Of a stretch of DNA of 64,000 bases, positions 1 to 8,879 are shown piece after piece. A model generated the notes under the pieces. It had not been told where the DNA came from. It searched no databases and was given only the letters and a program-made list of their open reading frames with translations. The first letter of the stretch is position 1, and each line of letters opens with the position of its first letter. This DNA comes from Lutimaribacter pacificus. GTDB lineage: Bacteria; Pseudomonadota; Alphaproteobacteria; Rhodobacterales; Rhodobacteraceae. The position numbers and the translations under genes are program-made. The stretch is taken from assembly GCF_900142185.1 (NCBI RefSeq), contig NZ_FQZZ01000004.1:186001-250000 (forward strand), read 5' to 3'.

Positions 1-285
1 GGCCTCGCTGACCAGGGTGTTGGCGCGCTGCACCGCCAGCGAGTCGCGCGAGGAGTTGAGAAACAGGATTCCCGCCACCAGCACGTTCAGCGCGATCAGG
101 TTGAAGGTGATGATCTTGCGCGTCAGCGGCGAACGGTTCAGCGAGAACATCCCGCGCCGCGCGCGTTTCACGCGCAGCTCTTTTTCAACGGTGCTGTCGG
201 GGGCGACGTAATCGTCGCCCAGAACGACATCCCCGTCACGGGAGGGCGTGACGTCGCGCACTTTTATCCTTTCGGCGAGGGCCAT
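1..285 (-). CDS. chvG: Sensor histidine kinase ChvG/ExoS-like, N-terminal part only
   Basis: Only the first 95 codons lie in the window; the gene runs off the left edge. The visible part has a charged cytoplasmic N-terminus, then RGMFSLNRSPLTRKIITFNL and a hydrophobic membrane segment (about residues 68-83). This is the usual start of the ChvG/ExoS family, membrane kinases that sense acid or envelope stress. The start codon overlaps the stop codon of the upstream response-regulator gene by one base (TAATG), so the two are translationally coupled. The kinase core, sensor domain and His box are outside the window. The identification therefore rests on the N-terminus plus the neighbouring chvI. 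Confidence 0.75.
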   Translation of the reverse strand, partial: MALAERIKVRDVTPSRDGDVVLGDDYVAPDSTVEKELRVKRARRGMFSLNRSPLTRKIITFNLIALNVLVAGILFLNSSRDSLAVQRANTLVSEA

Positions 286-986
286 TACTCTTCGTTGTAA
301 CGGTAACCGATACCATAAAGCGTCTCAATCGCCGAAAAGTCGGAGTCGACGCTCCGCATCTTCTTGCGAAGGCGCTTGATATGGCTGTCGATCGTGCGGT
401 CGTCGACATAGACCTGATCGTCATAGGCCACGTCCATCAGCTGATCGCGGCTTTTGACGAAACCGGGGCGCTGTGCCAGCGCCTGCAGCAGCAGGAACTC
501 GGTGACGGTCAGCGACACGTCCTTGCCCTTCCAGGTCACCGCGTGGCGCAGCGGGTCCATGCGCAGCTCGCCGCGCTCCATCACCTTGGTTTCCTCGGTG
601 TCCCCGACGATATCGCCGGCCACGGCCTCCTGCCGGCGCAGCAGCGCGCGGATGCGTTCGACCAGCAGGCGCTGGCTGAACGGTTTTTTCACGTAGTCGT
701 CCGCGCCCATGCGCAGGCCCAGCACCTCGTCGATCTCGTCGTCCTTGGAGGTCAGGAAGATGACCGGCATCGAGGTCTTCTGCCGCAGCCGCTGCAACAG
801 GTCCATGCCGTCCATCCGCGGCATCTTGATGTCGAGAACGGCCATATCCGGCAGCTTCTTGTTGAAGGCGTCGAGCGCCGACTGGCCGTCATTATAGGTC
901 TCAACCTCGAAACCTTCGGCTTCGAGGGTCATTGCAACGGACGTCAGGATGTTGCGATCGTCGTCCACAAGGGCGATCTTAGACAT
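285..986 (-). CDS. chvI: Response regulator ChvI, OmpR/PhoB family
   Basis: A 233-residue two-domain response regulator. The receiver domain (residues 1-120) starts [10 protein letters not shown], with acidic pocket residues D8-D10, the phospho-acceptor D52 in [11 protein letters not shown], and the switch Thr/Lys in FLTSKDD. A C-terminal winged-helix DNA-binding domain (about 135-230) ends [10 protein letters not shown]. The open frame extends further upstream, but I chose the ATG at 986 because it begins the receiver fold exactly. It is the partner of the ChvG kinase directly downstream (one-base overlap). Divergent pairing with pckA is the classic alphaproteobacterial arrangement. In rhizobia ChvI controls acid and envelope responses; here its targets are unknown. 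Confidence 0.92.
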   Translation of the reverse strand: MSKIALVDDDRNILTSVAMTLEAEGFEVETYNDGQSALDAFNKKLPDMAVLDIKMPRMDGMDLLQRLRQKTSMPVIFLTSKDDEIDEVLGLRMGADDYVKKPFSQRLLVERIRALLRRQEAVAGDIVGDTEETKVMERGELRMDPLRHAVTWKGKDVSLTVTEFLLLQALAQRPGFVKSRDQLMDVAYDDQVYVDDRTIDSHIKRLRKKMRSVDSDFSAIETLYGIGYRYNEE

Positions 987-1178
987 TGGGCTTGTCCTTG
1001 TACTGCTCTCACATTTTATGTTTTTCGGCACTATTCCTGAATTTAGCCTTGTCAGGCAACGATAATCTGCGAATCGACCGGCCAGAGACCGGATTTTCCA
1101 CGAAAAATTACAAACTATTGCCGGAATTGACGCAGATCGGCCACACCCCGCCACGGGGCGCCGGGCGAAAAACCGCGC

Positions 1179-1210
1179 GTTTGCGCTAACCTGCGACTGG
1201 TTGCGCTAAC
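1179..1210 (+). promoter_or_regulatory. Two CceR-like operator sites upstream of pckA
   Basis: The 372-base region between chvI and pckA (987-1358) holds two copies of TTGCGCTAAC, at 1181-1190 and 1201-1210, phased by 20 bases. With flanking bases the first reads GTTTGCGCTAAC, which is 11/12 to the palindrome GTTAGCGCTAAC; the second matches 10/12. That palindrome is, to my knowledge, the motif of CceR, a LacI-family regulator of central carbon metabolism in Rhodobacter that targets gluconeogenic genes. The repeats are seen; the regulator assignment is inference. The rest of the gap is AT-richer near 1010-1120 and holds no gene that I can support. Confidence 0.5.
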
Positions 1211-1358
1211 TGTGCGAAAGCGTCCTGTTCCTTCATGGAAACGTCATGTTAAGAGGCCCGCATCGGGTCACGCCGGCCCGGTCAGGGACGCGCCCAGGCG
1301 CGCATCCCCGGTTTCGTACTGAACCGCCGCCATCCGCGCGGCTACAGGAGCTTGGCAT

Positions 1359-2957
1359 ATGGCATTTGGACGGGTGAACCCGCAATTCCGGCTTGAGGAT
1401 CAGGGGATCGAAGGGCTGGGCAATGTCTATTACAATCTTATGGAGCCCGCGCTGATCGAAGCCGCGCTCAAGAACGACGAGGGGACGCTGGGCCGCGGTG
1501 GGGCGCTGCTGGTGACCACCGGCAAGTTCACCGGCCGCTCGCCCAAGGACAAGCATGTCGTCAAGACCGATGGCGTGGCCGACAAGATCTGGTGGGAAAA
1601 CAACGCCGCCATGAGCCCCGAAGGGTTCGACGCGCTTTATGCCGACATGCTGGAGCATATGAAGGACAAGACCTATTACGTGCAGGATCTTGTCGGCGGC
1701 GCCGATCCGCAACTGTCGATCAACGTGCGCATGGTGACCGAGCTGGCCTGGCACGGGCTGTTCATCCGCCACCTGCTGCGCCGCCCCGACCGCGAGGCGC
1801 TGGAAAGCTACGTGGCCGATTTCACCATCATCAACTGCCCCAGCTTCAAGGCCGATCCCGCGCGCCACGATTGCCGCTCGGACACGGTGATCGCGCTCAA
1901 CTTCGACCGCAAGCTGATCCTGATCGCCAATACCGAATACGCGGGCGAGAACAAGAAATCGGTCTTTACCCTGCTGAACTACCTGCTGCCCGAAAAGGGC
2001 GTGATGCCGATGCACTGCTCGGCCAACCACGCCACCGGCAACCCGGTGGACACCGCGGTGTTCTTCGGCCTGTCGGGCACCGGCAAGACCACGCTGTCGG
2101 CCGACCCCGAGCGCACGCTGATCGGCGATGACGAGCATGGCTGGTCCGAGCGCGGCACCTTCAACTTCGAAGGCGGCTGCTATGCCAAGACCATCAACCT
2201 CAACGCCGAGGCCGAGCCCGAGATCTATGCCACCACGACGAAATTCGGCACCGTGATCGAGAACATGGTCTTCGATCCCGAAACATTCGAGCTGGATTTC
2301 GACGACGACAGCCTGACCGCCAACATGCGCTGCGCCTACCCGCTGGAATATATCTCGAACGCCAGCGATACCGCGATGGGCGGGCATCCCAAGAACGTCA
2401 TCATGCTGACCTGCGATGCGTTCGGCGTGCTGCCCCCGATCGCGCGGCTGACCCCGGCGCAGGCAATGTATCACTTCCTGTCGGGCTTTACCTCCAAGGT
2501 CGCCGGCACCGAGCGCGGCGTGACCGAGCCCGAGCCGACATTCTCGACCTGCTTCGGCGCCCCATTCATGCCGCGCCGCCCCGAGGAATACGGCAAGCTG
2601 CTGCAGGGCAAGATCGCCAAGCACGGCGCGACCTGCTGGCTGGTGAACACCGGCTGGACGGGCGGTGCCTATGGCGTGGGCAGCCGGATGCCGATCAAGG
2701 CCACCCGCACGCTGCTGACCGCCGCGCTGGACGGCAGCCTGAACGATGCCGAGTTCCGCAAGGACGACAATTTCGGCTTCGACGTGCCGGTATCGGTGCC
2801 CGGCGTGGCCGAGGTTCTGCTGGACCCGCGCCGCACCTGGGAAGATCAGGACGCCTATGATGCGCAGGCCGCCAGGCTGGTGCAGATGTTCGCCGACAAT
2901 TTCGGGCAATACCTGCCCTATATCGACGACGACGTGAAGGCCGCCGCCATCGGCTGA
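1359..2957 (+). CDS. pckA: Phosphoenolpyruvate carboxykinase (ATP)
   Basis: A 532-residue cytosolic enzyme that converts oxaloacetate and ATP to phosphoenolpyruvate and CO2, the entry step of gluconeogenesis. Visible motifs are the substrate-binding [12 protein letters not shown] (about 53-64), the PEPCK-specific P-loop [16 protein letters not shown] (about 228-243), and the metal/nucleotide segment IGDDEHGW. The length fits the ATP-dependent family, not the roughly 600-residue GTP-dependent one. The start has a good ribosome site (CAGGAG, 9 bases upstream). It stands alone, divergent from chvI, and ends at a strong intrinsic terminator. Two CceR-like sites upstream suggest carbon-source control. 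Confidence 0.97.
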   Translation: MAFGRVNPQFRLEDQGIEGLGNVYYNLMEPALIEAALKNDEGTLGRGGALLVTTGKFTGRSPKDKHVVKTDGVADKIWWENNAAMSPEGFDALYADMLEHMKDKTYYVQDLVGGADPQLSINVRMVTELAWHGLFIRHLLRRPDREALESYVADFTIINCPSFKADPARHDCRSDTVIALNFDRKLILIANTEYAGENKKSVFTLLNYLLPEKGVMPMHCSANHATGNPVDTAVFFGLSGTGKTTLSADPERTLIGDDEHGWSERGTFNFEGGCYAKTINLNAEAEPEIYATTTKFGTVIENMVFDPETFELDFDDDSLTANMRCAYPLEYISNASDTAMGGHPKNVIMLTCDAFGVLPPIARLTPAQAMYHFLSGFTSKVAGTERGVTEPEPTFSTCFGAPFMPRRPEEYGKLLQGKIAKHGATCWLVNTGWTGGAYGVGSRMPIKATRTLLTAALDGSLNDAEFRKDDNFGFDVPVSVPGVAEVLLDPRRTWEDQDAYDAQAARLVQMFADNFGQYLPYIDDDVKAAAIG

Positions 2958-2982
2958 CCGCCGCACGGATTCGAAAGGCAAG

Positions 2983-3008
2983 GCCCCGGTCAGGCGACCG
3001 GGGCTTTT
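2983..3008 (+). terminator. Intrinsic terminator of pckA
   Basis: An 8-bp perfect stem, GCCCCGGT and ACCGGGGC, with loop CAGGCG is followed directly by TTTT and an AT-rich stretch, 25 bases after the pckA stop codon. The run of T is on the plus strand only, so it serves pckA and not the convergent gene. Confidence 0.85.
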
Positions 3009-3034
3009 AAATTTACAAGCATGCCTTAGGCAGC

Positions 3035-3754
3035 TCAGGCTGCCAGATCGGGCACCCTGTCCACGACCGGAAGCGACAGAAGATACCGCAAGTCTTCAAG
3101 GCTATTGTAGACCATGAAACCTTCCAGCGGCTCTTCGCTGCCGTGGCGTGCCCAACGCAGCGCCCCCGGTTCGCTGTGCAAGTATCCCTGCCTTTGCGCA
3201 AACCCCTTTTGAGCGACCGGGTTGGCCATGAAACCAAAGGTGTAGTCGGGAGCCCAGCGCGTGATCGCTTCCAGGAATGCGCAACGTGCAACGATACCGG
3301 CAAGGCCATGGCCACGATAAGCACCGCGATCCGGGTTGAACCAGAACTCACCCTGATAACAGACGTTCCCGGTGATCATCCGCGCGCCCGGCCCGGCGCG
3401 ATAACGGGACCGCGCCAAATCGAGGTCAGGCAGAACTGGCGGAAAGGCGCGGAAATTGTCCCGAAGGTACTCGCCCAGTGTTTGGTCGTGCAGGTTGATG
3501 ATTCTCAGGGCCTGAGTATGTACCAAGGTTCCGTCGGGTTTCCGTCCGACCATCCAGAAACAGGTCTCTGGCGTCAGCTCCTGCAGGCGCGGATCGAATG
3601 GCGCACCGATCGGCTGATCCGGTCGATACCTTGCCAACAATCGTTGATACTCATCCAAATCTTCGCCAAACGTTATGTATATCTGGCGGCTGTGCAAGAT
3701 ATCGAGGCTTGCAGCGATCAGATGTTTGCCATCACTAAGGTCATGAATCGACAT
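3035..3754 (-). CDS. GNAT-like acyltransferase-family protein, function unknown
   Basis: 239 residues. I do not recognise a specific family. The segment at about 145-190 (WFNPDRGAYRGHGLAG, then an alanine-rich helix) resembles the acetyl-CoA-binding R-x-x-G-x-G/A turn of GNAT acetyltransferases, and the later GFMANPVAQKGFAQRQGY fits the C-terminal GNAT strand-helix. The N-terminal half is rich in charged residues with no clear motif. It lies 44 bases downstream of, and co-directional with, the unusual LysR-type gene, so the two are probably co-transcribed. Both have clearly lower GC than the neighbours, which hints at acquisition as a pair. A LuxI-type autoinducer synthase fold is conceivable, but its conserved residues are not evident. 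Confidence 0.6.
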   Translation of the reverse strand: MSIHDLSDGKHLIAASLDILHSRQIYITFGEDLDEYQRLLARYRPDQPIGAPFDPRLQELTPETCFWMVGRKPDGTLVHTQALRIINLHDQTLGEYLRDNFRAFPPVLPDLDLARSRYRAGPGARMITGNVCYQGEFWFNPDRGAYRGHGLAGIVARCAFLEAITRWAPDYTFGFMANPVAQKGFAQRQGYLHSEPGALRWARHGSEEPLEGFMVYNSLEDLRYLLSLPVVDRVPDLAA

Positions 3755-3798
3755 AGCTTCCCTCCAGTGCCGTGGTGACTGGAAAGAAGTCTAGACGA

Positions 3799-4701
3799 TT
3801 ATGCGACGAAAGGCTTTAAGCCCTGCAACTTTTGCGGCACATCCATTACGAGCTTTTCAGGCATCGTTCGGATGATGGAATCGTCGAGATGCGGAATGGC
3901 GATGTCGTAAGTACGCTGAACGACAGACAGCAATGCGAATGATCCGTCTGGAAACTCTCCTCCCATTGTAAGTCTTTGAAAAGCCATGGGTATCTTGTCG
4001 CCTCCATCCTCTCGGGGGACGCGGGTAAACACATGGTCCAACCGCAACCCGTGGCAGCGTTCAATATCTTCCAAAGGTTCGTTCATCAGCGATGCGATGA
4101 TACTGCCGCCAGGAAAACTTTCGAGTATGGACCCAATGCTGGATCGTGCCTTGGCCCAACCAAACCAGCTGGCGAAGGCCGATTCTTCGCCGATTTCGCA
4201 ACATAACCACGAATCATTTTGCCGGCGATACACCAGCAGATAGGGTCGCATGATCGCCATCGCGGAATCCTCGATCTGGCCACCGGCCAGTGCCCAGCTC
4301 CGTACCGCGCAGCGCATCAGCTCCGATCCGCTTTCCCACACTTTGCTTATGGGATGCTGCTGAAGATGATACTCAAACGAACCGGCAGCCGAATACTTGA
4401 TGGTAAACAATCCGTTGGCATGGCTGGCATGTCCATGAGACCACGCTGTCGCGCGTGCCAGCAAATCCTCGGCCTCGGGCAAGGCCCGCTGCCCCGCTTC
4501 GGTCAGGCGGTATTGCCTGTCCACCAGTTCGAACAGCTCCTCCCCCCGCATGGCCTCAAGCTGGTCGACATGGCGCCGGACGGTCTGCCGCGTGCTGTTC
4601 AGCTCTTTCACGGCATGGGACAGGTTCAATGTGCGCGCCAGCGTCGTGAATGAACGAAGCGCCTCGAATAATACGGAATGCGAAGGCTTAATTGCCGTCA
4701 T
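3799..4701 (-). CDS. LysR-type HTH transcriptional regulator with atypical effector domain
   Basis: 300 residues. The N-terminal 65 residues form a LysR-like winged helix-turn-helix (LRSFTTLARTLNLSHAVKELNSTRQTVRRHVDQLEA). The remainder lacks the usual LysR periplasmic-binding-protein signatures: no LxxGxxP pattern, and an unusually tryptophan-rich middle (residues about 105-190). The C-terminus (PEKLVMDVPQKLQGLKPFVA) looks unique. It precedes the GNAT-like gene in the same direction and is divergent from the XRE regulator, separated by an AT-rich 210-base region (4702-4911) that must hold both promoters. GC is lower than in surrounding genes. The helix-turn-helix call is sound; the ligand and targets are unknown. 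Confidence 0.7.
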   Translation of the reverse strand: MTAIKPSHSVLFEALRSFTTLARTLNLSHAVKELNSTRQTVRRHVDQLEAMRGEELFELVDRQYRLTEAGQRALPEAEDLLARATAWSHGHASHANGLFTIKYSAAGSFEYHLQQHPISKVWESGSELMRCAVRSWALAGGQIEDSAMAIMRPYLLVYRRQNDSWLCCEIGEESAFASWFGWAKARSSIGSILESFPGGSIIASLMNEPLEDIERCHGLRLDHVFTRVPREDGGDKIPMAFQRLTMGGEFPDGSFALLSVVQRTYDIAIPHLDDSIIRTMPEKLVMDVPQKLQGLKPFVA

Positions 4702-4911
4702 GACAGGATGTAACTCGTTTCCAAAATCGCAGCTTTACTCGCTACCTGCTCGCGTGGTCCCCGGCACGATACCGGTAAGCACATAATACATCAAAGGTAA
4801 ATTTATCATACATCGAGGGTGATATTTCGCAACGTAAACGTGCATATTTCACAAATTGATCGGGATCGGGGATTCGGCATTCTCGCTACAGTAGCAAAGT
4901 GAGGGAACGAT

Positions 4912-5271
4912 ATGTCGCATCCAGTCGATATGCATGTAGGGAAAAAGCTAAAGCAGCTGCGCGTTCTGCGCGGCATGACGCAAACCGAAGTGGCCCAGGG
5001 CCTCGATATTTCATTTCAGCAAGTCCAGAAATACGAGCTGGGGCGCAACCGTGTCTCGGCCAGCAAACTCTTTGAGATCTCGCAGATTCTCGGCGTGTCG
5101 CCATCCTATTTCTTCGACGGGCTCGACGACGAGTCGGCCAAGACCAACATGCTCGACGAAGAGGCCACCAAGATCGCCTCGATGCTGACCCGCATCAAGG
5201 ACGAGCGCCTGCGCGGACAGATCCGCACCTTCATCTCGGAACTGGCCTCGACCGGGGCCGCCGCCAACTGA
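4912..5271 (+). CDS. XRE-family helix-turn-helix regulator
   Basis: 119 residues. An N-terminal Cro/C1-type helix-turn-helix spans residues about 10-65 (LKQLRVLRGMTQTEVAQGLD, then QVQKYELGRNRVSASKLFEI), followed by a short acidic helical tail (70-119) probably used for dimerisation. Proteins of this size and layout are common single-copy regulators in Rhodobacterales, usually of unassigned function. The start follows GAGGGA at a good distance. It is monocistronic and convergent with the TauE-like gene. DNA-binding is well supported; no target can be named from sequence. Confidence 0.85.
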   Translation: MSHPVDMHVGKKLKQLRVLRGMTQTEVAQGLDISFQQVQKYELGRNRVSASKLFEISQILGVSPSYFFDGLDDESAKTNMLDEEATKIASMLTRIKDERLRGQIRTFISELASTGAAAN

Positions 5272-5281
5272 CGTTGCCCGG

Positions 5282-5300
5282 CCCCGCGCATGTCGCGGGG
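5282..5300. terminator. Hairpin between convergent genes
   Basis: A 7-bp perfect stem CCCCGCG / CGCGGGG with a 5-base loop fills the 29-base gap between the convergent XRE and TauE-like genes. There is no T-run on either side, so it is only a possible transcription-end structure. Confidence 0.4.
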
Positions 5301-6071
5301 TCACATCATCCAGGCCCGGCGCAACAGGTTCAGCGCGGCCACCAGCAACACCGCCAATGTCGCCCGCCGGAACGTCGCCTGGTCGAACCGGTCCGACAGG
5401 GCAAATCCGACCCGCATCCCCGCCAGCGCGGGCAGGACAAGGCAGGCGGAAAACAGCGCCGTCCGCAGGGTCAGGATGCCCGATCCGATATGCGCCACGG
5501 TCAGCACGGCGGCCCCCAGCCCATAAATCACGCCCTGCACCCGCATCTGCGCTTCCTTCGGCGTTTCCAGCGCGGTCAGCAGCATCACCGTGGGCGGCCC
5601 CCAGACACCGGACATACCGCCGACGAACCCCGCCAGCGCGCCGGTTCCGGCCTCGATCGCACAGCGATGCCGCGCGGCCGGGCGCGGGCGCCAGCCGCCA
5701 AGCTGCAGCGCAGCGAAAACCAGGATCGGCCCGCCGATCATCAGCAGCAGCCCGCGCGGCGGCAAGACCGCAACCATCTGCGCCCCGAGGATCAGCGCCA
5801 CCATCCCCACGCCCAGGAACACGCGGAATTCGCGCACCGCGCGCCCGGCGGCGGACGGCCCTTCGCGCAGCGCCTGGAACCCGTTGGTGGCCAGCGTCGG
5901 CAGAATCAGCCCGGCCAGTGCAAGCTCGGGCGACAGAAAGCTGCCCAGAACCGAAATCATCACCATCGGCATGGCGAATCCCACCATCCCCTTGATGATT
6001 CCCGCAGCAAAAGCCGCACCGCAGGCGGACAGGAGTGCGGACAGCACGATATCGGGCGGTAGAAATGCCAT
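5301..6071 (-). CDS. TauE/SafE-family sulfite/anion exporter (membrane protein)
   Basis: 256 residues with about eight hydrophobic segments in two halves, each with the family's loop glycines (GIIKGMVGFAMPM near residue 24, and AGFVGGMSGVWGPP near 150). TauE/SafE proteins export sulfite, sulfoacetate or related organosulfonates. This copy is unlinked to the taurine block, which has its own tauE at 34228. It is monocistronic and divergent from mcd. The ribosome-binding site is weak. Substrate cannot be deduced; a role in export of another sulfonate or organic acid is equally possible. Confidence 0.85.
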   Translation of the reverse strand: MAFLPPDIVLSALLSACGAAFAAGIIKGMVGFAMPMVMISVLGSFLSPELALAGLILPTLATNGFQALREGPSAAGRAVREFRVFLGVGMVALILGAQMVAVLPPRGLLLMIGGPILVFAALQLGGWRPRPAARHRCAIEAGTGALAGFVGGMSGVWGPPTVMLLTALETPKEAQMRVQGVIYGLGAAVLTVAHIGSGILTLRTALFSACLVLPALAGMRVGFALSDRFDQATFRRATLAVLLVAALNLLRRAWMM

Positions 6072-6229
6072 CCCCGTGCCATACTACCCATCACAGGCCG
6101 CCGCCAGAGCCGGGCAGGCGAAATGCGATGCGCAACATTCGCATATATCACGGGGTGCACAGGGTATTTTTGTTGCGCTGCACCTGCGAAGTGGCTAGGA
6201 CGAAGGCCAGCAGAAAGAGGATATGATTC

Positions 6230-7918
6230 ATGGCCCATGACGGACAGGACGCGGCTGCCGGCCAGCCGGTGATTTTCCCCGACCTTCTGGAGCTTACCGC
6301 CGCCGCCGTGGCGCCGGCCGAGCGTATTCTGGACAAGGCCACCGCGCATGTACGCGCCATGGTCAGCGACGGCGATCGCGTGTCGGGCGCCCTGATCGAA
6401 ACCCACCAGACCGCCGCGCACGGGCTGGCATGGCTGGCCACCTATGTCGAATCGCTGCGCCAGATGCAGAAATGGGCCGGGGCGCTGCAATCCGATGGCC
6501 GGTTCGGCGAGACCGAGCAACTGATCCACCAGATCGCCTTTGGCGAATACCTCTGGCAGATCCGGGGCGGCATCCAGATGAACCAGGGCGAAATCGTCCG
6601 CCTGCAGGATCTGGGGCTGGGCCCGGACGACATGGATTCCTTCATGGAACCGGCGGTCGTGACGCTGACCCATGGCGGCAACAGCCAGGCCGCCCGCAAC
6701 CGCCTCGTCGTGCTGATGCAGGAACAGGCGGGCGCCACGATGTTCGGCGCCTCGGGGCTGGATGAAGAGCTTGAAATGATCCGCGACCAGTTCCGCCGCT
6801 ATGCGCAGGACCGGGTGCAGCCCAACGCGCATGAGTGGCACCTCAAGGACGAGCTGATCCCGATGGAGATCATCGACGAACTGGCCGAGATGGGCGTGTT
6901 CGGCCTGACCATACCCGAGAACCTGGGCGGCTTCGGCCTGTCCAAGGCATCCATGGTCGTCGTATCCGAGGAACTGAGCCGCGGCTATATCGGCGTCGGC
7001 TCGCTCGGGACGCGCTCGGAAATCGCGGCCGAGCTTATCCTGGCCGGCGGCACGGACGAGCAGAAATCGCACTGGCTACCCAGGATCGCCAGCGGTGAAA
7101 TCCTGCCCACCGCCGTCTTCACCGAGCCCAACACCGGCTCCGACCTCGGCTCGCTCCGCACCCGGGCGGTCCGGGACGAGAACGGCGATTACAAGGTGAC
7201 CGGCAACAAGACATGGATCACCCATGCCGCGCGTACCCATGTCATGACGCTGCTGGCGCGCACCGACCCGAACACCACCGATCACCGGGGTCTGTCGATG
7301 TTCCTGGCCGAAAAGACGCCGGGCACCGACGAAAACCCCTTTCCGACCGAGGGCATGACCGGTGGCGAGATCGAGGTGCTGGGCTATCGCGGCATGAAGG
7401 AATACGAGCTGGGATTCGACAATTTCCACGTGAAGGGCGAAAACCTGCTGGGCGGCGAGGAAGGCCGCGGCTTCAAGCAGCTGATGCAGACCTTCGAATC
7501 CGCCCGCATCCAGACCGCCGCGCGCGCCATCGGCGTGGCACAGGCCGCGCTGGACGTGGCGATGCAATATGCGCAGGATCGCAAGCAGTTCGGCAAGGCG
7601 CTGATCGCCTTTCCGCGCGTCGCCAACAAGCTGGCGATGATGGCGGTTGAAATCATGATCGCGCGGCAGCTTACCTATTTCTCGGCCTTCGAGAAAGACA
7701 ATGACCGCCGCTGCGATCTCGAGGCCGGGATGGCCAAGCTGCTGGGCGCGCGCGTGGCCTGGTCTGCCGCCGATAACGGGCTGCAGATCCATGGCGGCAA
7801 CGGGTTCGCGCTGGAATACGAGATCAGCCGCCTGCTCTGCGATGCGCGCATCCTCAACATCTTCGAGGGCGCAGCCGAGATCCAGGCGCAGGTGATTGCC
7901 CGGCGGCTTCTGGGATAG
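6230..7918 (+). CDS. mcd: (2S)-methylsuccinyl-CoA dehydrogenase of the ethylmalonyl-CoA pathway
   Basis: 562 residues: an acyl-CoA dehydrogenase with an extra N-terminal helical domain of about 170 residues, the hallmark of Mcd compared with ordinary 380-residue dehydrogenases. The flavoprotein core shows FTEPNTGSDLGSLRTRA (FAD/substrate loop, about 295-311), TGNKTWITHAARTH, and the C-terminal QIHGGNGFALEYEISRLLCD with the family's catalytic-base region in the IFEGAAEIQ helix. Mcd oxidises (2S)-methylsuccinyl-CoA to mesaconyl-CoA during acetyl-CoA assimilation. Rhodobacterales use this pathway in place of the glyoxylate shunt. The other pathway genes are not in the window. An isovaleryl-CoA-type dehydrogenase is the alternative, but the N-terminal domain argues against it. 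Confidence 0.88.
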   Translation: MAHDGQDAAAGQPVIFPDLLELTAAAVAPAERILDKATAHVRAMVSDGDRVSGALIETHQTAAHGLAWLATYVESLRQMQKWAGALQSDGRFGETEQLIHQIAFGEYLWQIRGGIQMNQGEIVRLQDLGLGPDDMDSFMEPAVVTLTHGGNSQAARNRLVVLMQEQAGATMFGASGLDEELEMIRDQFRRYAQDRVQPNAHEWHLKDELIPMEIIDELAEMGVFGLTIPENLGGFGLSKASMVVVSEELSRGYIGVGSLGTRSEIAAELILAGGTDEQKSHWLPRIASGEILPTAVFTEPNTGSDLGSLRTRAVRDENGDYKVTGNKTWITHAARTHVMTLLARTDPNTTDHRGLSMFLAEKTPGTDENPFPTEGMTGGEIEVLGYRGMKEYELGFDNFHVKGENLLGGEEGRGFKQLMQTFESARIQTAARAIGVAQAALDVAMQYAQDRKQFGKALIAFPRVANKLAMMAVEIMIARQLTYFSAFEKDNDRRCDLEAGMAKLLGARVAWSAADNGLQIHGGNGFALEYEISRLLCDARILNIFEGAAEIQAQVIARRLLG

Positions 7919-7946
7919 GGCGCGCGCGCCGGCAACAGGATACGAC

Positions 7947-8777
7947 ATGACCAAACCCTGCATCATCTGCGTCGCCATCACCGGATCTGTGCCGCAGAAA
8001 TCCGACAACCCCGCGGTGCCGATCACCGTCGCGGAGCAGATCGACTCCACGCAAGAGGCGTTCGAGGCCGGGGCCAGCATCTGCCATGCCCATGTGCGCA
8101 ACGACGATGGTTCGCCCTCCTCCGACCCGGAAAAATTCGCCCGCCTCAAGGAAGGGCTGGAAAAGCACTGCCCCGGCATGATCGTCCAGTTCTCGACCGG
8201 CGGGCGCTCGGGTGCCGGTCAGGCCCGTGGCGGAATGCTGCCGCTCAGGCCCGACATGGCCTCGCTTTCGGTGGGCTCGAACAACTTTCCCACCCGCGTC
8301 TACGACAACCCGCCCGACCTGGTCGACTGGCTGGCGGGCGAGATGCGCACATACGATATCAAGCCCGAGATCGAATGCTTCGACCTCTCGCACATCCACC
8401 AGGCAGCCAGGATGAATGCCGACGGGCGCATCCCCGGCCAGCTTTACGTACAGTTCGTCATGGGCGTGAAGAACGCCATGCCGATCGACCGCCCAACATT
8501 CGATTTCTACATCGAAACGGTCGAACGGATCATGCCCGGCGCGGAATGGTGCGCCGCGGGCATCGGCGCGGGCCAGCTTGTCGTCAACGAATGGTCGGTG
8601 GCGGCCGGCGGCCATGCGCGCACGGGCCTGGAAGACAATGTGCGCCTCGACAGGGCCACGCTTGCGCCCTCGAACGCCGCGCTGGTCCGGCGCGTGACGG
8701 ATCTGTGCGAAAAATACGAACGCCCCGTCGCCACCGCCGCCCAGGCGCGCGAAATCCTCGGCCTGCGCCCGGCCTGA
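7947..8777 (+). CDS. BKACE family (DUF849) beta-keto acid cleavage enzyme
   Basis: 276 residues from the ATG at 7947 (MTKPCIICVAITGSVPQ). Upstream in-frame codons exist, but this start fits the family N-terminus. The BKACE fold is recognised by the metal-binding CHAHVRNDDG (about 46-55), the central FSTGGRSG, and IECFDLSHI with the Zn-ligand histidines. Family members condense a beta-keto acid with acetyl-CoA to give acetoacetate and a new acyl-CoA; 3-keto-5-aminohexanoate and dehydrocarnitine are known substrates. It lies 28 bases after mcd on the same strand, so it is probably co-transcribed. Which keto acid it uses is not readable here. Confidence 0.88.
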   Translation: MTKPCIICVAITGSVPQKSDNPAVPITVAEQIDSTQEAFEAGASICHAHVRNDDGSPSSDPEKFARLKEGLEKHCPGMIVQFSTGGRSGAGQARGGMLPLRPDMASLSVGSNNFPTRVYDNPPDLVDWLAGEMRTYDIKPEIECFDLSHIHQAARMNADGRIPGQLYVQFVMGVKNAMPIDRPTFDFYIETVERIMPGAEWCAAGIGAGQLVVNEWSVAAGGHARTGLEDNVRLDRATLAPSNAALVRRVTDLCEKYERPVATAAQAREILGLRPA

Positions 8778-8789
8778 CCGGCGCCCTCG

Positions 8790-8854
8790 TTTCATCGTTC
8801 GGAAAATACTCCGGGGTGAATTGCCCGGAACGGGCAAGAGGGGCAGCGCCCCTC
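8790..8854. repeat. Intergenic repeat copy 1 with two hairpins
   Basis: TTTCATCGTTC-GGAA-AATACTCCGGGG at 8790-8816 is one of seven clear copies in this window. It is followed by two perfect hairpins: TTGCCCG/CGGGCAA (8821-8837) and GAGGGGC/GCCCCTC (8838-8854). It sits between convergent genes (BKACE and the TDT channel) and may mark transcription ends. Confidence 0.8.
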
Positions 8855-8879
8855 CCCCGCCGCGCCGCAGGGCGTGGCC

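Noticed and set aside
1233-2981. A 582-codon minus-strand frame opposite pckA
   Set aside because: pckA on the plus strand has all PEPCK motifs, a good ribosome site and a terminator; the antisense frame has none.
3035-3754. A LuxI-type autoinducer synthase
   Set aside because: The N-terminal conserved Arg/Trp/Asp pattern of LuxI proteins is not evident and the neighbouring regulator is LysR-like, not LuxR. Kept as GNAT-like only.
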